Assembly (NCBI GenBank): GCA_041621405.1
Contig: JBFKAV010000052.1
Location: 1 to 19,929 of the forward strand
DNA length: 19,929 bases
DNA from: JBFKAV01 sp041621405
GTDB lineage: Bacteria; Pseudomonadota; Alphaproteobacteria; Rhodobacterales; Rhodobacteraceae
Direction of reading: 5' to 3'
The notes below the pieces were generated by a model. That model was given only the letters and a program-made list of their open reading frames with translations. It was not told the origin of the DNA and ran no database searches. Each line of letters begins with the position of its first letter. Position 1 is the first letter of the stretch. This document shows, piece after piece, positions 16,658-19,929 of this stretch. Made by a program: the position numbers and the translations under genes.

Positions 16658-18067
16658 ATGGCGGGCCTCACCGAGCTTGGCGCCTCGGCGCTTTCCGACT
16701 GCCTTGCCGCAGGCACGCTCTCGTCGGCCGAGGTGATGGCGGCCTTCCTCGACCGGATCGAGGCACGCAATCCGCAGCTGAACGCGATCGTCGCGCTACG
16801 CCCGCGCGCGGCGCTGATGGCGGAAGCGGCGGCCGCCGACCACGGGCCGCGCAAGGGCTGGCTGCACGGCCTTCCGCTTGCGGTGAAGGACCTCGAGGCC
16901 ACGGCGGGGATCGTGACCACCTGGGGCTCGCCGTTCTACGCGGGTTTCGTGCCGGTGGCGGACGGGACGCTGGCGCGGCGGCTGCGCGCGGCCGGCGCGA
17001 TCGTGATCGGCAAGACCAACGCCCCGGAGTTCGGGCTCGGCAGCCAAACGTTCAACGAGGTCTACGGGCCGACACGGAACCCCTACGACCCGGCGCGGAC
17101 GCCCGGCGGCTCCTCGGGCGGCGCGGCGGCGGCGCTGGCGGCGCGGCTGGTGCCGGTGGCGGACGGCTCGGACATGATGGGCTCGCTCCGCAACCCCGCC
17201 GCCTTCTGCAACGTCTACGGGTTTCGCCCCAGCTACGGGCTGGTTCCCGACGACCCGGAGGGCGACACGTTCCTGCATCAGCTGGCCACCAACGGACCGA
17301 TGGGCCGCTCCGTGGAGGATGTGGCGCGGCTCCTGGAGGTGCTCGCGGGCCCCGATCCCAGGGTGCCGTACGGGATGGCGCCCGAGCCCTATGCCGAGGG
17401 GCTCGATGTCGACCCGGCCGGGCGGCGCATCGGCTGGCTTGGCGACTGGGGCGGGGCCCATGCCATGGAGCCCGGCATTCTCGAGCTCTGCGAGGCCGCG
17501 CTCGGCGTCTTCGAGGCGCATGGCTGCCGGGTGGAGCCGGTCGGGCCGCCGTTTCCGGCCGAGCCTCTCTGGATAAGCTGGACGGTGCTGCGCTCCTGGG
17601 CGGTGGCGGCGCGGCACGCGCCGCTTCACGCCGATCCGGCCAAGCGGGCGCGGCTGAAGCCCGAGGCGGTCTGGGAGATCGAGCGCGGGCTCGGGCTTTC
17701 GGCGCTGGAGGTGCACCGCGCGAGCGTGGTCCGGTCGGAGTGGTACGCCTGCCTGGCCAGCCTGTTCGCGCGCTACGACGCGCTGTCGCTGCCCGCCGCG
17801 CAGGTCTGGCCGTTCCCGGTCGACTGGCGATACCCGCGGGAGATCGCTGGGCGGAAGTTGGATACCTACCACCGCTGGATGGAGGTGGTGGTGCCGGTGA
17901 GCCTTGCCGGCCTGCCCTGCCTTTCAGTCCCGGCAGGCTTTGGCGCGGCCGGGCTGCCCATGGGGCTTCAGCTCTTCGGCCGGCACGGTGCCGACCGTGC
18001 GATCCTTCAACTCGGCCAGGCCTATCACCGCGCCACCGACTGGCCGGGAAACCGGCCGCCTCCCTGA
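16658..18067 (+). CDS. Amidase (amidase signature family), second copy
   Basis: Amidase-signature hydrolase of 469 residues, monocistronic and divergent from the ArsR operon. The triad is intact: K77 in PLAVKDLE, S152 in PGGSSGG and S176 in DMMGSLRNPA, with 24 residues between the serines. Unlike the other amidase (GGGSVRIPAS), this one has the variant DMMGSLRNPAAFC around the nucleophile and is only loosely similar elsewhere, so it belongs to a different subgroup and probably hydrolyses a different amide. No strong ribosome-binding site precedes the ATG. The 3' end faces the aguB pseudogene, with the copy B hairpin between them. The substrate is unknown; the neighbouring deacetylase and carbamoyl-amidase genes suggest nitrogen-compound use. 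Confidence 0.91.
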   Translation: MAGLTELGASALSDCLAAGTLSSAEVMAAFLDRIEARNPQLNAIVALRPRAALMAEAAAADHGPRKGWLHGLPLAVKDLEATAGIVTTWGSPFYAGFVPVADGTLARRLRAAGAIVIGKTNAPEFGLGSQTFNEVYGPTRNPYDPARTPGGSSGGAAAALAARLVPVADGSDMMGSLRNPAAFCNVYGFRPSYGLVPDDPEGDTFLHQLATNGPMGRSVEDVARLLEVLAGPDPRVPYGMAPEPYAEGLDVDPAGRRIGWLGDWGGAHAMEPGILELCEAALGVFEAHGCRVEPVGPPFPAEPLWISWTVLRSWAVAARHAPLHADPAKRARLKPEAVWEIERGLGLSALEVHRASVVRSEWYACLASLFARYDALSLPAAQVWPFPVDWRYPREIAGRKLDTYHRWMEVVVPVSLAGLPCLSVPAGFGAAGLPMGLQLFGRHGADRAILQLGQAYHRATDWPGNRPPP

Positions 18068-18093
18068 GCGATTTCCCGCTCTTCCTCTTGTCG

Positions 18094-18128
18094 CAAATAC
18101 CTCGAGGGTCCGGGGGCAGAGCCCCCGG
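18094..18128 (-). repeat. Intergenic hairpin-plus-tail element, copy B (terminator-like)
   Basis: Read on the minus strand, CCGGGGGC and GCCCCCGG (plus 18121-18128 and 18110-18117) pair perfectly around TCT. They are followed by ACCCTC and GAGGTATTTG (plus 18094-18103), one base shorter than the tail of copy A. It begins 10 bases after the aguB stop (18139) and sits between convergent genes, so it probably serves as their shared 3' terminator. Confidence 0.6.
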
Positions 18129-18138
18129 CCTCGCCGAC

Positions 18139-19005
18139 CTATCCGCCGTCGAAGGTCGCAAGCGCCCGGTAGAGCCCGGGCCGCCGGTCCCGGAACACGC
18201 CCCAGGAGCGGCGGAGCGCGAGGGCGGCGTCGAGGTCGAAGCGGGCGGTCAGCACCTCCTCGCGGTCGCGGGAGGCGCGGGCCACGACCTCTCCGGTCGG
18301 CCCGGCGAGGAAGGAGGAGCCGTAGAAGGTGACCTCACGATCACCCTGGGTCTCGCGGCCGATCCGGTTCGAGGCGGCGAGGGGGACGATGTTAGCCGCG
18401 GCGTGACCGCGCATCGCGGTTTCCCAGTGGGGCTGGCTGTCGTAGCCGGGCGCCGGGGGTTCGGAGCCGATGGCGATGGGGTAGAGCAGGACCTCGGCGC
18501 CCTGAAGCGCCATCGCGCGGGCCGCCTCGGGGAACCACTGATCCCAGTAGATCCCCACACCCACACGGCCCACGGCGGTGTCCCAAACCCGGAAGCCGGT
18601 GTCGCCGGGCGAGAAGTAGAACTTCTCCTCGTAGCCCGGGCCCTGGGGGATGTGGCTCTTGCGGTAGCGGCCGAGGACGCGGCCGTCGGCGTCGATCACC
18701 GCGACCGAGTTGAAGGCGGCCTCGCCGGCGCGCTCGAAGAACGAGACCAGGATCACCGCACCGGTTTCGCGGGCGAGCGCGGCGAACCGGGCGACGAGGG
18801 GATGACCCTCGAAGGGGCGGGCGAGCGAAAGGTGGCGTACCTCCTCGGTGATGCAGAAGTAGGGCGTCTCGAAGAGCTCCTGCAGCAGGATCACCTGCGC
18901 GCCCCGGGCGGCGGCCTCGCGCACGAGGCGCTCGGCGGTGGCGGCATTGGCCTCGAGGTCCCAGGAGCAGGCGAACTAAGTGACGGCGACGCAGAGCTCA
19001 CGCAT
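18139..19005 (-). pseudogene. aguB: N-carbamoylputrescine amidase (AguB), disrupted by an in-frame amber codon and loss of the catalytic Cys
   Basis: Nitrilase-superfamily gene of 288 codons, full family length. AguB converts N-carbamoylputrescine to putrescine, CO2 and ammonia in agmatine breakdown. From the ATG at 19003-19005 the frame reads MRELCVAVT, then TAG (18976-18978, codon 10), then FACSWDLEANA; the family has Gln here (TQFACSWD), so CAG became TAG. Further on, E43 (LQELFE) and K116 (YRKSHIP) of the Glu-Lys-Cys triad are kept. The nucleophile motif GICWDQWFPE reads GIYWDQWFPE: codon 153 (18547-18549) is TAC instead of TGC. Both are single transitions. A GTG at codon 28 could restart translation but would lose the first beta strand. 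The start overlaps the upstream deacetylase gene by 8 bases. Sequence error is the alternative for either site. Confidence 0.88.
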
Positions 19006-19929
19006 CCTCGAAACCCTCGAGCACGTTGACGGTGTTCAGCCCCACTGCCTCGATCGCATAGCCGCCTTCCATGCAGAACACGGTGGGCAATCCCAGCTTG
19101 CCGATCCGGCGGCCGGCATCTGTGAAGTCGGGGCTGTCGAGCCGAAAGAAGCTGATCGGGTCGTCCCTGTAGGCATCGACCCCGAGCGAGACGACGAGCG
19201 CCTCGGCGCCGAAGCGGCGGATCCGGGCGATGGCGTCGTCGAGCGCGTCGGCCCAGGGGCCGTAGGGGGTGCCGGGCGGCAGTGGGTAGTTGGCGTTCAG
19301 GCCCTCGCCGTCGCCGGTGCCGGTTTCGTCGGCGTGGCCGAGGTAGAAGGGGTAGGCCTCCATCGGGTCGCCGTGGATCGAGGCGAAGAGGACGTCGCCG
19401 CGCGGGTAGAAGATGTCCTGGGTGCCGTTGCCGTGGTGGAAGTCGATGTCGAGAACGGCGACGCGAGGCGCGCCGTCGGCGCGGAACATCTCGGCCGCGA
19501 CGGCGGCGTTGTTGAGGAAACAGTAGCCGCCGTACTGGTCTGAGGTGGCGTGGTGGCCGGGCGGGCGGCAGAGCGCGAAGGAGACGCGCGCGCCGGCGGC
19601 CACCGTGCGCTGCGCGGCCTGGGCCGAAGCCATCGAGGAGAGCGCGGCCGCCCAGGTGCCACGGGTGATCGCGGTTTCCGCGGCGTGGCAGTAGTAGCCG
19701 ACCTTGCCATCGATATGGCGGGGGATGCGGTCCATGCGCATCCGCCGCGTCGGCATGCCCTGGGCGATGATCTCGCCGGCCATGCCGGCGGCCTTCCAGG
19801 CCTCCCAGGCGGTTTCGAGGAACTCCAGGTAGCCCGCGTCGATCAGCCGGCGGACCGGACCCATATCTACCTCGCCGGGCGCCTCGATCTCGCCCAGCCC
19901 GCGCTCCTTCAGGCGGGCGAGAATGTACT
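18998..19929 (-). CDS. Histone deacetylase-like amidohydrolase, acetylpolyamine aminohydrolase type (partial, 5' end beyond window)
   Basis: Zinc-dependent deacetylase of the class II HDAC/acetylpolyamine aminohydrolase group, which removes acetyl groups from N-acetylated polyamines or related amides. A Met exists at 19864, but the frame is open to the window edge and the residues before it (YILARLKERGLGEIEAPGEV) look like the family's N-terminal region, so the true start lies beyond 19929. Counting from the internal Met, the catalytic pair H104/H105 (PPGHHA), zinc ligands D141 and H143 (DIDFHHGNG) and D230 (SLGVD), and Tyr269 (GGY) are all present. The polyamine-type specificity is suggested by the RRMRMDRIP and DPISFFRLD segments. 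It overlaps aguB, so the two were likely one polyamine-related operon. Confidence 0.92.
   Translation of the reverse strand, partial: YILARLKERGLGEIEAPGEVDMGPVRRLIDAGYLEFLETAWEAWKAAGMAGEIIAQGMPTRRMRMDRIPRHIDGKVGYYCHAAETAITRGTWAAALSSMASAQAAQRTVAAGARVSFALCRPPGHHATSDQYGGYCFLNNAAVAAEMFRADGAPRVAVLDIDFHHGNGTQDIFYPRGDVLFASIHGDPMEAYPFYLGHADETGTGDGEGLNANYPLPPGTPYGPWADALDDAIARIRRFGAEALVVSLGVDAYRDDPISFFRLDSPDFTDAGRRIGKLGLPTVFCMEGGYAIEAVGLNTVNVLEGFEDA

Noticed and set aside
18976..18978. TAG in aguB read as pyrrolysine or programmed readthrough
   Set aside because: No pyrrolysine machinery is expected in this kind of organism, the family has Gln at this site, and the same gene has also lost its catalytic Cys, so loss of function is the simpler reading.

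Overview
The window is a dense, high-GC stretch of bacterial chromosome that looks like an alphaproteobacterium of the Rhodobacterales (Rhodobacteraceae/Paracoccaceae type). This rests on the strong G/C preference at third codon positions, the gene families present, and two intergenic hairpins followed by a conserved GAGGATATTTG-like tail, a layout I associate with that order. No tRNA, rRNA, CRISPR array, insertion sequence or phage gene is visible. Almost every gene serves uptake of small organic molecules (carboxylates, polyamine-like amines) or amide hydrolysis.

Layout. (1) 1-1558, minus: the end of a nitrate/taurine/pyrimidine-type ABC importer, with an ATPase cut by the left edge and an NMT1/ThiY-like periplasmic binding protein. 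(2) 1693-4948, minus: an OmpR-type response regulator, a TctE-type sensor kinase and a stand-alone periplasmic binding protein. (3) 5088-11083, plus, divergent from block 2: a tightly packed operon encoding a tripartite tricarboxylate transporter (TctC-TctB-TctA), an AtuA/DUF1446 protein, a DUF4387 protein and an amidase-signature hydrolase. A direct/inverted repeat lies between blocks 2 and 3. (4) 11146-14975, plus: a complete spermidine/putrescine-type ABC importer (ATPase, two permeases, binding protein) ending at tandem hairpins. (5) 15069-16541, minus: an ArsR-family repressor, an AHSA1/SRPBCC protein, a YCII protein, a terminator and a small hypothetical protein. A good promoter overlapped by two palindromes lies upstream. 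(6) 16658-18067, plus: a second amidase. (7) 18139-19929, minus: an acetylpolyamine deacetylase-type protein cut by the right edge, and a gene for N-carbamoylputrescine amidase.

How the genes may work together. Blocks 2 and 3 look like one sense-and-import unit: the kinase/regulator pair probably controls the Tct operon, and the lone binding protein may be a sensing partner rather than a transporter subunit. The enzymes after TctA would process the imported carboxylate or its amide. Blocks 4 and 7 suggest uptake and turnover of polyamines (deacetylation, then removal of a carbamoyl group), but the substrates are not proven by sequence.

The most striking observation is in block 7. The N-carbamoylputrescine amidase gene keeps nearly all of its family sequence, but codon 10 is an amber stop where Gln is expected. 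Its catalytic Cys codon also reads Tyr. Each change is a single G:C to A:T transition. The gene is therefore probably a very recent pseudogene, or carries sequence errors. The second point of interest is the Tct-AtuA-DUF4387-amidase operon, whose pathway I cannot name.
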